Source: Gigaspora rosea
Lineage: Eukaryota; Glomeromycota; Glomeromycetes; Diversisporales; Gigasporaceae
Assembly (NCBI GenBank): GCA_003550325.1
Contig: QKWP01001078.1
Location: 89,141 to 153,140, forward strand
Length of the DNA: 64,000 nt
Direction: 5' to 3'
The translations under genes and the position numbers were made by a program. Under the pieces are notes generated by a model. It saw nothing but the letters and a program-made list of their open reading frames with translations, was not told the DNA's origin and searched no databases. Below, one piece after another: positions 23,341 to 34,170 of this stretch (position 1 is the stretch's first letter; every line of letters starts with the position of its first letter).

Positions 23341-23603
23341 CCGTAAATGGCCGGATAAAAGATCCCCCTAGATAGTAGATCCACTATGTACTATACCAGG
23401 GTGCAGATCGCAGGATCTTCTTTAATTAAATGTGACTCTTTTTAAAATCTGAACTGCATATTATAAGTGCAAAGTGTATGTGCGTCTCTAATTTTTGCAC
23501 TACACGATATAAGCTCTCAGCCGCGTACTATACCCGGGGTCTGTATAGGTTTTAAAATTGGTGAAATGTAACGGACCCGAGTCTTGTATCCGGCCATTTA
23601 CGG
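23341..23603. mobile_element. 263 bp MITE, TA target, CCGTAAATGGCCGGATA ends
   Basis: The 17 bp TIRs are perfect, flanked by TA (23339-23340 and 23604-23605). The partner arm at 37308-37312 keeps the uninserted TA. This fits a Tc1/mariner-type non-autonomous element inserted upstream of the ML gene after the duplication. Confidence 0.85.
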
Positions 23604-23811
23604 TAAAATCGATATAGAAGAAAAAGTATGAAATACTATATTTATATCAGATCCTCGTTAAGAAATACAACTTCACAATCGTGACCAATTAGGAGAACTA
23701 TACATTGGAATAGTGTCAATCAGAAGATAAGTGTGATGAATTTAACCATTATTAGGATTTTTTTCAAATGATAAAATGAAGGCTTTTTATGAATTTCGAA
23801 GACTTTTTTTT

Positions 23812-23822
23812 TTCTTATAAAA
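23812..23822 (+). promoter_or_regulatory. Conserved TATA-like box of the ML gene
   Basis: TTCTTATAAAA lies about 95 bases before the ATG, and the same word occurs at the same relative place before the inverted paralogue (37007-37017). Conservation between diverged copies supports a core promoter role. Confidence 0.5.
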
Positions 23823-23912
23823 GAACATCAAGTTTCAATAGCATATTTCATAAAAAGACATCTGAATTAAAAAAAAAGAAAACATCCCAAAATGCCTATC
23901 TACAAAGAAATC

Positions 23913-24386
23913 ATGAAGAATTTTATTTTCGCTTACATTTTATTTGCTCTTCTTCTTGCAGTAAAAACAGCTTCATTTAAACTTAACAAAAGAGATATTA
24001 CTTTTGGTCCTTGTGATACTGCAGATCCTGTTGACTTAATTAATGTAAAACTCGGAACTGACCCTCCAGAATCTAAAAAGAACGAATCATTTGATGTATT
24101 TGGAAAGACTAAATATGATATCTCCTACGGCTCAAGTTTTCTTTTAATTGCGTATTATGACAAAGACGGAGGAGAATTAGACACTCCTTACGTTCAAGCT
24201 ATTAACAATTCAACCAAGGCTGGAACCCCATTTAATATATCTGCATCTGATGTTCCCACTCCTGAATTGTCTGATTCATATCTTATTAAAGTTGTTATTT
24301 CAGATCCAAATGTCGCGCTATATCCTTTTTTTGCTTGTGCATTAGCTCATGTTGGGGGAAGTTCTGAAAAATCTAAACTTTTTTGA
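23913..24386 (+). CDS. Small secreted ML-domain (lipid-recognition) protein, copy A
   Basis: 157 residues from the second in-frame Met; that start is preferred over 23892 because it aligns with the start of the paralogue. Residues 1-20 (MKNFIFAYILFALLLAVKTA) form a signal peptide. The remainder fits an ML (MD-2-related lipid-recognition) domain: Cys in FGPCDTADP near residue 35, PESKKNESF, the conserved TPFNISASDVPTPEL block, and Cys in FFACALAHV near the end. The CPI motif of longer PG/PI-transfer relatives is missing. Proteins of this family bind single lipids in the secretory path or outside the cell. There is one possible N-glycosylation site in KKNESF and another in INNST. The gene is a single exon, intact, and opposite to copy B at 36448-36909. 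Confidence 0.8.
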   Translation: MKNFIFAYILFALLLAVKTASFKLNKRDITFGPCDTADPVDLINVKLGTDPPESKKNESFDVFGKTKYDISYGSSFLLIAYYDKDGGELDTPYVQAINNSTKAGTPFNISASDVPTPELSDSYLIKVVISDPNVALYPFFACALAHVGGSSEKSKLF

Positions 24387-24461
24387 TATTTATAAACTAA
24401 TTTAGTTTTCTTTTAGTATTCCTTAATTTAAAACCTTGTTTAATCAGTCTCATCTTTAATA

Positions 24462-24847
24462 TGGAGCAAGCCTATACTAGACAATAAAATAGTATAACTT
24501 TAAAATGCATCAACTTTTTGTAGGGACAATATTTTTAAAAGCTATTTGGTAAATTTGCAGAGCTTATTATAATGATTGGTCAGATTTTTAAAATGTTGCC
24601 TTTATAAAAAGTTATAGCACTTTAAAGTTAGTTAAAATTTAAACACATAATAATTATATATATACAATAGTAATCTTTAAAACACATCAACTTTTTATAG
24701 AGAAGGTTTTTCAAAAAAATATTTTGCAAATTTATAGAACTAATATTGCTCTACAAAGTTACCAGTCAGTTTTTTAAAAAATCTCTTGTACAAAAAATTA
24801 TAGTGATTTAAAAATTGAAACATGTTGAGTATAGGCTTCTTGCACCA
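24462..24847. mobile_element. 386 bp MITE (TGGAGCAAGCCTATAC family), copy A
   Basis: TIRs GCAAGCCTATAC/GTATAGGCTTCTTGC are flanked by TA-type duplications in TTTAATA...TATTAAA. The partner arm near 36355 is uninterrupted here. A second copy, 43478-43874, shares the whole length, including two internal half-repeats (ATGCATCAACTTTTTATAG). It lies in the 3' region of the ML gene. Confidence 0.8.
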
Positions 24848-25173
24848 TATTAAAAAAAAATCTTATTTATTCTTTTAATATTTTTTATATTAATTTTTCT
24901 TTTAAAAGAGAAATTTAGTTCTTTATTAATAAATTTGATCATTTTTTTAAAAAAGAAATTAATAAAATTACAATTACTTGATTTTTTATTTTGTTATGCA
25001 AATTAAAGTAATAGAATTAAATTTGACTAGTATTAGTTAAATATAGGCTACGTAATAAGTATAGATTACTACATTAAAGATGTATAATTTTATTCAGTTG
25101 ACATGTCATCATATCAAAAGTGCCATAATGACATAGTTTATAACAACTGTCATTTGTTATAACCTATTTCAAT

Positions 25174-26381
25174 TAGTGATACAGGCTGACCTTGGCCCAT
25201 TAGCTGGGCGGGCGGGCAGGTCAGCCCTTGACCCATATCCTTGCAGGTTATAGTTAAATTTTTTTCTTCTGATAGAATTTCATTGTATAACTTATAATTA
25301 TGAGCTAAAGCACCTGTAGAAAATTCTCAAGTTAGTGCTTGCAGTCGATAATTTTCTATCTGACCAAAATCGAATATCGATTTTTCTAGTCAATATTTAT
25401 AAATTCAACTATCCAATTAGGAGTTCTGGTTGCATGTTGTTGGCGGTAGAAGGATCAGTCAAACACGTGACGTCGATTTTGCCAGAGTAACCATGAAGTT
25501 ACCATGATCACCCGTTGAATGCCGGTTCTTGCGCATGAATGAATTTATCTAAATCGGGAAGGACATTAAGTGCAAGGTCAAATATGGCGTAATTCTGCCA
25601 TTCGAGTGGGATAGAAGATAAAATTTTAGGAATCTCATTTGAATTAGAATAGTATAAAAAGATCATGTACTGTACTCTTCAGCGACATCAGAAATCAGAT
25701 AGAATCAATAAATAAAATAATTAGAAACTGATCTTGGTTTCTTTGCCCTTCGTTTAATAAACTGTTTCATGATCTCAACATATACCCAATACACTTTAAC
25801 CTTGCCAAATTGTACCGCCTCTCACCATTGGGTATATCTTGAGGTGTATTTTTGGTCTTAGTGGTTGTGGTTGTCCGTCCCGTGACACCAGTCCAGATTT
25901 CCGCATTCAACAATGTTCTTTTCGCTGATTAAAGCACTGATTATTGATTATAAGTTGGTAAACCACCGTCATACATTATCACTTTTATTTCAGACTATGA
26001 GAAAATAACCCGGTAGATCACCAGCCATAAGAGGACCCATCGTCCTATTCGCAGATATAGTAGATCTTCTATATATGTGCATCACATACACTCTTACTAC
26101 TATTTGTAATTTATGTAATATTATATGTGCTTATGATGTGTTGATCATTATACTAAAGTTGATTTTTTTGAGATCATTATCCCAAGCATCTCCATAGTGC
26201 AATTTTTTAATTTTTTAGTGATCAAAAGATTACACAAGTATTGTGATACAATTCTTACTATTTTCATAGAGAAAATCAAATCTTAAGACTATATTGCATT
26301 CTTATGATCGGCCCAGTTGAACGGGCCGATTAATTTTGGCAGCCGGGTCAGCCCGAGAATTTGCATCGGCCCATATCACTA
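25174..26381. mobile_element. 1.2 kb hAT-like non-autonomous element, 8 bp TSD
   Basis: The ends are TAGTGATA...TATCACTA, flanked by perfect ATTTCAAT (25166-25173 and 26382-26389). An 8 bp TSD with TAGTG tips is typical of hAT elements. Near both ends lie GGCTGACC/GGTCAGCC and GGCCCAT words, likely subterminal binding sites. No transposase remains. It interrupts a local repeat whose halves (CATAACAACTGYCATTTGT) lie on both sides. Confidence 0.8.
25435..25780 (+). repeat. Possible solo LTR inside the hAT-like element
   Basis: 346 bases begin TGTTGTTGG and end TCTCAACA (TG...CA, 5 bp inverted tips). They include a TATAAAAAG box near 25655 and AATAAA near 25708, in the order expected of an LTR. 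No 5 bp target duplication is visible, so this remains tentative. Confidence 0.35.
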
Positions 26382-26663
26382 ATTTCAATAGTTACGTCAG
26401 TACATAACAACGTAGGTCATAACAACTGCCATTTGTCGTAACCTTATTTCAGTAGTTATGTCAATATAGAAAGTTACGGCATTGTGAAGGTATAAAAGCT
26501 ATAGACATACTGCAATACAAAAAGTTACGGATTTATGGAAGTTATAGATGCAGACATTTGAAAATGTATAATTGCGTCTAATTACTATATCATCAAAAGT
26601 GTTATAATGACGTAGAACGTAATAATTGATATTTTTTTTATAAATTAGTTGCGGCAATGTATA

Positions 26664-26728
26664 GGAGGAAGTCAATAGAATGGGACAAATTTATCTAATA
26701 AATTTGTCCCATTTCTATTGGCTTCCCC
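26664..26728. repeat. Hairpin, ~30 bp arms
   Basis: GGAAGTCAATAGAATGGGAC pairs with its near-exact complement after a TAATA-type loop. It is one of several compact fold-backs in the window. Confidence 0.75.
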
Positions 26729-27059
26729 CATATAATGACGTAGGGCACAGCAGTTAATATTTTTTATAATTAGCTACAACAAAATAAAAAGTTAGTCGAG
26801 ATAAAATATGCAGCACTTTTTTTATTTTTCCATCACTTAACATCAATCAATAATATATCAATTATACTTTATTACTTTCGGTGCTTATGATATTAATTTT
26901 GAATTTAAGCATTGACCATTAGTTGCGGCATGAACTTTAGATTTAAACATCGCCGCATGCCAAAATTCAGGTAGAAATTATGTCGCAATAATTTCTGCGG
27001 CATGTATAATCCGGACATCCGGATTAACATCCGGATCTTAACACTAATTATTGTCGCTA

Positions 27060-27290
27060 ATGAAATCAGATTAATATAAAATGTGGGTTCAATTTTATCC
27101 TCTAAAACCCACTTATACTTGTTTAATATAAACGTTACTCTAAAACTAACCTCTAACCTTAACCTCTAACCCCAAAAAATGTGCCTCAAAATTTAAATTT
27201 TCGATGGCTTATCAATTTTTTTATACTGTACTTATTTCATTTTAATCTGATTTCATTTTAATCCGTCACATTTATTCACAACTCATGCCT
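27060..27290 (-). repeat. Segment shared with the right end of the 11.8 kb transposon
   Basis: Inverted, it matches 11710-11860: GATTAAAATGAAATCAGATT, a CATTTTTTRGGGTTA block and TTTAGAGTARMGTTTATRTT in the same order. A fragment of a related transposon's inner right end is likely. Confidence 0.6.
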
Positions 27291-27304
27291 AATTCGTGAG
27301 ATCG

Positions 27305-27518
27305 TGTTATAATCTGTATTTAGTTAAAAAAAAAAAGTGACTATAATGAAGGTTTATTATTAATAAAATTGGTAAAAAATTAAATTTGATAGTTATAGTG
27401 ATTATAAGTGATTGTGATTATAACGAGGGTTTTTACTATGTTTAAGTCTGTCACACAGTAGTGGGCGCTTAAATAGAGGCGTGACCATATAGGGTATGAC
27501 TATAGGGAGGGACGACTG
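27305..27518 (-). mobile_element. Truncated pogo/Tigger-like MITE end
   Basis: The right half of the family seen whole at 54572-55287: GTGACTATAATGARGG, a TTAATAAAATTGGTAAAAAA block and the terminal CTATAGGGAGGGACGACTG followed by TA. The left end is missing. Confidence 0.6.
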
Positions 27519-27539
27519 TATTAAAATCATTATATTAGA

Positions 27540-27960
27540 AATAAAGTGTATTGGGATTATATTGTATTTTCTATATGGCTAAGTTAGTTTGTATTGGAAT
27601 TATTACAATTTCTATTGTAAGTTACTGTAAAATTTATTACAGAACTTACTCGCTATTCTTGTAACAATAAAAAGGTCATTTAACTTATATAAAAATTATT
27701 ATAATTTCTATTATGTATGAATTACTAGTAAAAATTCTGTTACAAACCTATTTGATATATCATATGCAATTAAATTGAAATTATTGTAAATTAAATAATA
27801 AATTACTATAAAAATTATTATACAAAACTTTCTCATTATTCCAATAATTACAATATTTAGTTGAAAATATGTCAGTTTGCATTGGAATTATTATAGTTTT
27901 TATCACAAATTACTGTAAAAAAATTCTATTCAAAAGCCTTATTATTTGGTACTACTAGTA
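27540..27960. repeat. Four diverged ~85-95 bp tandem units
   Basis: Each unit holds GGAATTATTAYAATTTYTAT, AATTACTGTAAAA and a CAAAACYTAYTC-type block. Divergence is high. Confidence 0.5.
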
Positions 27961-28655
27961 TATGACTCATTAACACATGATATTAAGTTCAATCATATTT
28001 TAGTTAAATCTAATATTTACAAAGTGCACATAATAAATAAATTTGATTTGAAAAATTGTAGGTAACCGAGGATATATATGAGAATAATTCGTCATTTCTT
28101 TTTCCTATATTTCAATTTTTGCGCAATAATTATTAATTTACAGTTATGTTGTGTTTTCTGAGAGCACTAAGTGATAAAAAGTATCACTGCAGTTCATAAA
28201 TTCTCTGCTATTTAAATTAATAAAATAAATAAGTATTTGTTGTAAAATAAAAAAAAAAAAAGCAGAATTATAATTTGGAATAAATAGCAAATTGTTGAAT
28301 GCCGTCTGAATATTATGAATCTTAAAAAGTATATTAAAAAATCATTTCATTCTATAGTGTAAACTGACGCAAAGCAAAACATCCAGGAGCTTCCAACCTA
28401 AAATAATTAAGAACGTTTAATCCATGTACTTAAGATCCCAGAATTATATGTTTCGCAGACATGACCTATATCAGTAGACTTTATAAAAACCTTAGACTTG
28501 TACTTTTCGACCCGATTCATTGTAATGGTAATTTTTATTTATTCTAATAAGCGCATAACCTATATGTCAGCACGTACTATAATAATTAGATTTGTGCGTT
28601 TGGGCTCTAGTAGCATGTTGATAGCAATAAGCAATATTAAACAAAATCAATATAA
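27961..28655. other. AT-rich spacer
   Basis: Nothing recognised. Confidence 0.4.
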
Positions 28656-28934
28656 AGCTGCACAAAGTTGATTTTTCGTTTTGCATTACATGGATTTCAA
28701 ATTGCTGGTCGATCGGTCAGATTTTTTTTTTTTTCAGTCAGCTTTATCGGATAATCTCAGGAAAATAAGGTTAAGTCGGGCGAAACCAGATTAATATGGG
28801 AAAAAATTAAATTGCAAAAATTGAATAATTGGCACAATTGGTACTTAAAAAAAAAATAATAATAATAATTTTTTTTTGAAAAATTAAAAAAATGGGTCGA
28901 GGTAATGCAAAATAAAAAATCAACTTTGTGTGGC
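28656..28934. mobile_element. 279 bp MITE, CACAAAGTTGATTTTT ends
   Basis: TIRs GCACAAAGTTGATTTTTCG and, inverted, CACACAAAGTTGATTTTTTA are flanked by TA on both sides. The same end motif recurs in the direct repeats at 48340 and 49110. It is non-coding. Confidence 0.7.
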
Positions 28935-29789
28935 CTAATCTAACTGGGTATCTTTTCAGGACAACTGAACAATTTCTACTTTAAGTCCAAAACTTATTCA
29001 TTGTTCAAACAATTTTTATAAAAGTGAAGACAAACTACAAACTGATCTGAGTTTAAACAAAAATTGGAAAATCTTATAAGTAAAAATAGATTGTTTTGAT
29101 TTAAAAATTGTCAAATGCGAAAATAATGTATATGCGATAAATTATAAAATTCAAATTATAAAATTGGATGATATGATGAATATGATGACGATTTCTCAGT
29201 AATAATTAATTTTTATTATCATAAATATATTCTTTATACTAAATAATTTAAATTTTATTTAAAAAGATAATACTGGCAATAATAATTTAAACGAAGATAA
29301 TACTGTTAATAATAATTTATGTGAAGATAATATTGCAATAATAGTAATTTACTAAAAATTATAATCATTATAATTAAGCAAAAAGTTTGAAAAAAATCAT
29401 TATATTTGATTGTTTTTTACGTAAAGTAAGATATCGATCGATCTAACTCTATCACTTGTATCAATACGAAGAGTTCGTCAATTTCTTTTTAAGTTGATCA
29501 GTAGCATTAGTTTTATTTAATAAGCATTTCTAAGATATTGTTAATACTTTTAATTTGCCGGTTTCGGGATGAAATTTTAGGCATATTAAATAAAAAATAT
29601 TTAATGAAACAATTTAATAAGTTACGAAAAGATAAAAATGATTCATAATGCAAATAGGCGTAAATTGTAAATAAGATCAGATTGCTGGACAATTATTCAA
29701 AATAAATACGTCGCCAATTTCAATAAAATTAGATTTCCGCATTTTAACTTTGAAACCCTATTACATAAGATTATCGAATATACAAAATT
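28935..29789. other. AT-rich spacer
   Basis: GATAATACTG(T/G)(C/T)AATAATAATTTA-type words repeat around 29265-29345. No gene is seen before the kinase stop codon. Confidence 0.4.
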
Positions 29790-32010
29790 AATTCAACTCA
29801 TCTTCTGAAAAGTCTTTTAAGTTTGTATGTTCTGAACCAATTAAACGTGCTATAGATTTGTATGGTATGAGATCATAGTATTTACGCAATTGTTTGAGGA
29901 TTCAGATTCATGTTTATTTATATTTATATCAGCATCTTTAAAAATTTTTATATAAAAACCTTTTGTCCAACTGTCTAAATATTCCTGAAGTTCACTTGCC
30001 GAAGGGCGTTCAGTTGATTTGCGCTCATGCATTGGTTGGCCAATTCAACATAAATAAGTGGCATTTCTTTTGCAAATGTTGGGTGAATTCCATCACAAAT
30101 TTCATTGGCAAGAATGCCATCATGTTTTCGATCATAATATAAAGGTTTTCCTGATGAAATTTCCCACATTATTATACCGAGCGAATAGATATCAGATGTC
30201 GCAGCATATGGTTTTCCGATTAATACTTCTGGTGCTATATTTGGCAAAACACCGTAGACTCCATTATATTCCGGTGTATTAACTGATTTTAAAAGACCTA
30301 AATCAGCAATATTTGAATCTTTCAGACTATTTTGTAATATATTACCACTATGTAAATCCCGATGAATAAAATTTTGAGAATGAATCCTGAAGATCAAATA
30401 TAATATGGAGCAATATTCGCAATTTGTTTTTCCATTCCATTTGCACATTAGTGTTTGTACTCGGCCAAAAAAACGTTACTCGGTTAACCGGCGAGTAAAC
30501 CCACGGGTTACTCGGGTAATCAATAGATATACCCGAGTATAAAATCTTACTCGTTATACTCGAGTAAGTTGTCATGTGATTGGTTATCTACCTGGTTGAA
30601 TCTACCCGGGTAGCTCTAATAATTACCCGGTTTTCATAATTTCAGTAATACCCGATCACTTTATCAGATCACGGGGTATTAAGAAAAATACTCCGATCAC
30701 TATATCAAGATCGCGGGGTATTATTACAAACACCTTCGGCCGTTCCGGTTAAGTTATTATTTCGGCATAATAGATTCAATAAAATTACGTACGTACAACT
30801 TTTACATTAAATAATACATGATTAACCTGCATTACAAAAATTTTGCAACTTTGTGTGCTAGTTCTGGACAACGTTATTTACATAACAAAAATCACATATC
30901 AGAAATTTACACGCAAATCTCCACCCTATATACTGATATATCCTATATCCCTACGTATATATAAAAGACTATGCATTATATGTAATAATTTTCTACGATA
31001 AAATTTTAACATTATAAAATGTCGGCACGTTCAATATTACTAAATTTCGTTTAAATACATGCCCAACATGTTTAGTGCTATAGTGTGTTTAGTCTGTGCG
31101 AAAACATATATATTTCAAATTACATTGTAATTTATATGTTTATAATGTAACATAAATTGTAATTTATCGTTATGTATCGATAATGCCAAAATCAATAACT
31201 TAACCAGATCGGCCAAAAAACTATTCGGCAAATTTTTATCAGGTGTTTCAGAAATTATGAAAACAGCTGTAACCGGACCGAGGGTAACTTGGGTAATACC
31301 CAACCCGGGTATAATCTCTGCATATATGTTGAAAACTGGATAATTTAGTCAATTATATGAAAGTATTCTTACCCGGGTATTATTTGGGTATACTTACTCG
31401 GGTAATACTTAGGTGTACCTACCCGGGTATTACCCGGGTGTACCTACCCGAGTAGCTGTAGTCATTACCCGGTTATCTGATTACTTGCGAGTAACCCAAG
31501 TAATACTTGGCCCGAGTACTATCACTATTGCACATAGAGTGTAAATTACTACAAGAAGAACCTTTTGATGCATATTCCATGACAAGAATATAATCTTTCG
31601 AAATATCATCTCTTGATATACAATAGCACTTTAAAAATGTAGGATTTTCATCACTCATATTATAATATGCCTTTAACTTCATTATTAAATAAAAACGATA
31701 GGAAAATAAATAACAACACAGTTAACTATACAGTGCCTAGTATAATTATAAAATAAAAACTATCTCATTTATGACTGCATCATGATTTTCATTTGATCCA
31801 TGAATTACTTTAAGCGCGACATCTCTTGATAAGCTATTTTGATCTTCCCATCTAGCATAATATACTGTTGCAAATGCGCCTTGTCCAATTAGTTTAATAT
31901 CTTTAAATTCGTTATAAGAAACATATAACAAATCATTATCTTCATTAATCATTCTTTTTAAATCATCATTTATATCGAAATTTTTCGTAAAATTTATTGT
32001 GTCTTGAAAA
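29790..32010 (-). pseudogene. TKL-like protein kinase, interrupted by a hAT-like element
   Basis: Read on the minus strand. The N-lobe exon (32010-31750) has an open lead (DTINFTKNFDINDDLKRMI), the glycine loop IGQGAFATVYYARW and VALKVIHG with the ATP-binding Lys. A second exon (31682-31536) carries DYILVMEYASKGS up to the hinge. The chain is then cut by the 1079 bp element and resumes at 30448: HRDLHSGNIL catalytic loop, ADLG in place of DFG, APEVLIG, and the ATSDIYSLGIIMWEISSGKP region. A one-base shift near 30026 moves ANQCM into HERKSTERPSA, another near 29900 leads to QLRKYYDLIPYKS and the end SEHTNLKDFSEDELN (stop 29790-29792). Catalytic residues are kept, but the insertion and shifts rule out a normal product. 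Such kinases are a huge family in arbuscular mycorrhizal fungi, often linked with Sel1 repeats as in the adjacent locus. Confidence 0.8.
30449..31527. mobile_element. 1.08 kb hAT-like non-autonomous element inside the kinase gene
   Basis: The ends TAGTGTTTGTACTCGG and, inverted, TAGTGATAGTACTCGG are flanked by perfect 8 bp TTGCACAT (30441-30448 and 31528-31535). Both sides carry many ACCCGGGTA/TACTCGGGTA words, the likely transposase binding sites. Removing the element and one TSD copy joins the kinase hinge to its C-lobe. Tips resemble those of 25174-26381. Confidence 0.9.
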
Positions 32011-32039
32011 TTTTAATGATCAGATTTTAGAAGTTATTA

Positions 32040-32149
32040 CGAATAAATAATTATTATAATCAAATTACCTGATAAAAACCTTTCTCCCTTAATTCGATAT
32101 TTATAAATGAACCTAACCATTATCTTAATAAATATAACCTTAACAGTTA
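32040..32149. repeat. Empty-site paralogue of the 11.8 kb transposon insertion
   Basis: Matches 207-289 and 12074-12110 without interruption; the single ATAA is near 32132-32137. Confidence 0.85.
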
Positions 32150-33260
32150 AGAACCCACTTGGCATGTATAAATGTAGTGTTTGAATTGTTGTTCATTGAT
32201 CATTGTTCCAATTCCCTTTCGGTAACAATTACTAAGAGTATACATTGTATCAATATTTCCTTTCTCTGCTGATTTTTTATAATGAATGAACGCCTTACTA
32301 ATATCTTTATCAATCCCACTTCCATCCTGATAGCAAATTAGAAAACACGAAACATTCCACCATTATGTCCCATATTGGCAGACTTTTTATAATTTAGAAA
32401 CACCTTTTCACTCCGATTCCTTTTCGTAACAACGACCAAGGTTATACGCTCCATCATAGTGACCATCTCTACGGATTTTTGGTAATGAATAAACGCATTA
32501 TGTTCATCCCTTTCATTCTTCGTAACAACGGCCTAAGTTACAGATTCCGTCAGAGTGACCCATCTCTGCTGATTTTTGGTAATAAATAAACGCATTATAT
32601 TTATCTTCCTTAACTTTAATGCCTTTTTCATAAAAAACACCCGTATAAAATATTCCATCAGAAGTTTTCATTTTAGTAGATGCCTCCAGGTGTCCCATCT
32701 CTGCAGATTTTTTGTAATTAACATATGCATTATATTTATCTTTCTTAGTGCCGATTCCTTCTCCATAACAATGTCCAAGCTGAAAGGACCCACCCATCTC
32801 TGCAGATTTTTTGTAATTAATATACGCATTAAATTTATCTTTTTTGATATTATTTCCTTTTTCATAAAAAACACCAGTATAGAATATTCCATTTGAGTTT
32901 TCATTTTATCAAGTGCCTCTGTGTGTCCCATCTTAGTTGATTTACTGTAATTAATATTATAATTATCTTCCTTAACCCCAATTCCTCCTTCGTAACAATG
33001 ACCAAGTTATACATTCCTCAGAATTACCCTTGTTTGCTGATTTACTGTAATTAATATATTTATCTTACTTAACCCAATTCCTCCTTCGTAACAACGACCA
33101 AGGTTATACATTCCATCAGAATTAACCTTGTTAGCTGATTTGCTGTAATTAATATACGCAATATATTTATCTTCCTTAACCCCAATTCTTCGTAACAACG
33201 ACCAAGGTTATGCATTCCATCAGAATTATCCATTCCTGCTGATTCTTTGTAAATAACATA
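32150..33260 (-). pseudogene. Sel1-repeat protein gene, about ten repeats, multiple frameshifts
   Basis: On the minus strand, repeats of the pattern NLGRCYEEGIGVKEDKYNAF + YYQKSAEMGHSDG recur about every 100-110 bases from 33260 to 32180. Some units read FYEKGIKV in place of CYEEGIG. The product ends in TCQVGS (stop near 32149-32151). Sel1 solenoids mediate protein contacts. At least four changes of frame are needed to read the whole, several next to A or T runs, so the gene is either decayed or affected by indel errors. It lies directly upstream of, and in line with, the kinase remnant, ~140 bases apart. Sel1 and kinase domains are often fused in this fungal group, but a stop codon separates them here. 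Confidence 0.75.
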
Positions 33261-34170
33261 ATCTATAAACCGACGTTTGATATCTCTTTAATCGAACATA
33301 AGAAGAATATTTTGGGAAATAACAACAAAATTTTAAGGAATTTAACAAATAGGAGCCCAAAAGAGTAGAATATTATAGATAGGGCTTAAACTGAAGATAA
33401 TTATATATAGGATTCAATAAAAATAAGGAGCTAAAGTTTGAAATTATTACAATCAAAACTTTCAAAAATTCCGCGTATAAAAAATGGCCACAATCAATTA
33501 ACTTTATAGACTAGATAGAATATGGGGAAAATACAAGACAAAAAATGTGCGTATATATTTGTACACGAAAAATTCAGTTTATTACGATTTGCAAAATGTC
33601 GCTGCACACCTTTACAATCGCATGATTGTGGTCCAATTGCGCAATTGTACAAATGGATTTTTATCAAGTATAACTATGCCTAACAAAGATAATGAAAATT
33701 ACGTGTTCATATTGAATTTTTGAGTTTAACAATCACACAATGAACAATCAGGTGACTGTATAGGTGAGCGACGATCTAATCAATTTTTTAATAACAATAG
33801 TAAAATTTCAGTTAGTGATATTTTTTCAAATTTTTTGACATTATAATGTTATATTATTTCCTGTTATTTTCTCCGTAAATTTGACTTAAATTATTGTCTC
33901 CTTTTATTAGCTATCTTTTAATAAAAATTAAACTATTCTATCTTGTTAATCGCAATATTGCCGATACGCATGACATATTCTGCTGAATCTTGTCTACTTA
34001 TAAAATTTCGCTGACAATAAGATTATGGCATTGTCGCATTCGTAATACTTTAAGTTTTAGTCTCATTTATGCAACTATTTTTTTGTGACATGTGTTTATT
34101 TTCATTTTGGGCCCTTATTTGTAATTTTCCAATAATTAATTAATAACATTCGGTCAATATACAATAATTT
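33261..34170. other. Intergenic, nothing recognised
   Basis: AT-rich sequence between the Sel1 and Rab loci. No repeat pair or ORF of note. Confidence 0.4.

Larger units (their letters stand above)
17227..25095 (+). repeat. Left arm of a large inverted duplication (partner 36100-44590)
   Basis: Blocks matching the reverse complement of the right arm, in mirrored order: 17227-17640 with 44030-44586; 17640-17784 with 43390-44020; 18430-18842 with 41885-42165 and 43330-43420; 20484-20735 with 41650-41880; 23190-23340 with 37310-37382 plus 39140-39185; 23605-25095 with 36100-37310. Gaps are mostly explained by transposon insertions in one arm. The ML genes lie in the inner blocks. Divergence is high enough to exclude a recent assembly duplication. 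Confidence 0.8.

Noticed and set aside
32576..32896. 106-residue plus-strand protein in the Sel1 region
   Set aside because: Antisense of Sel1 repeats, which give the recognisable protein on the other strand.
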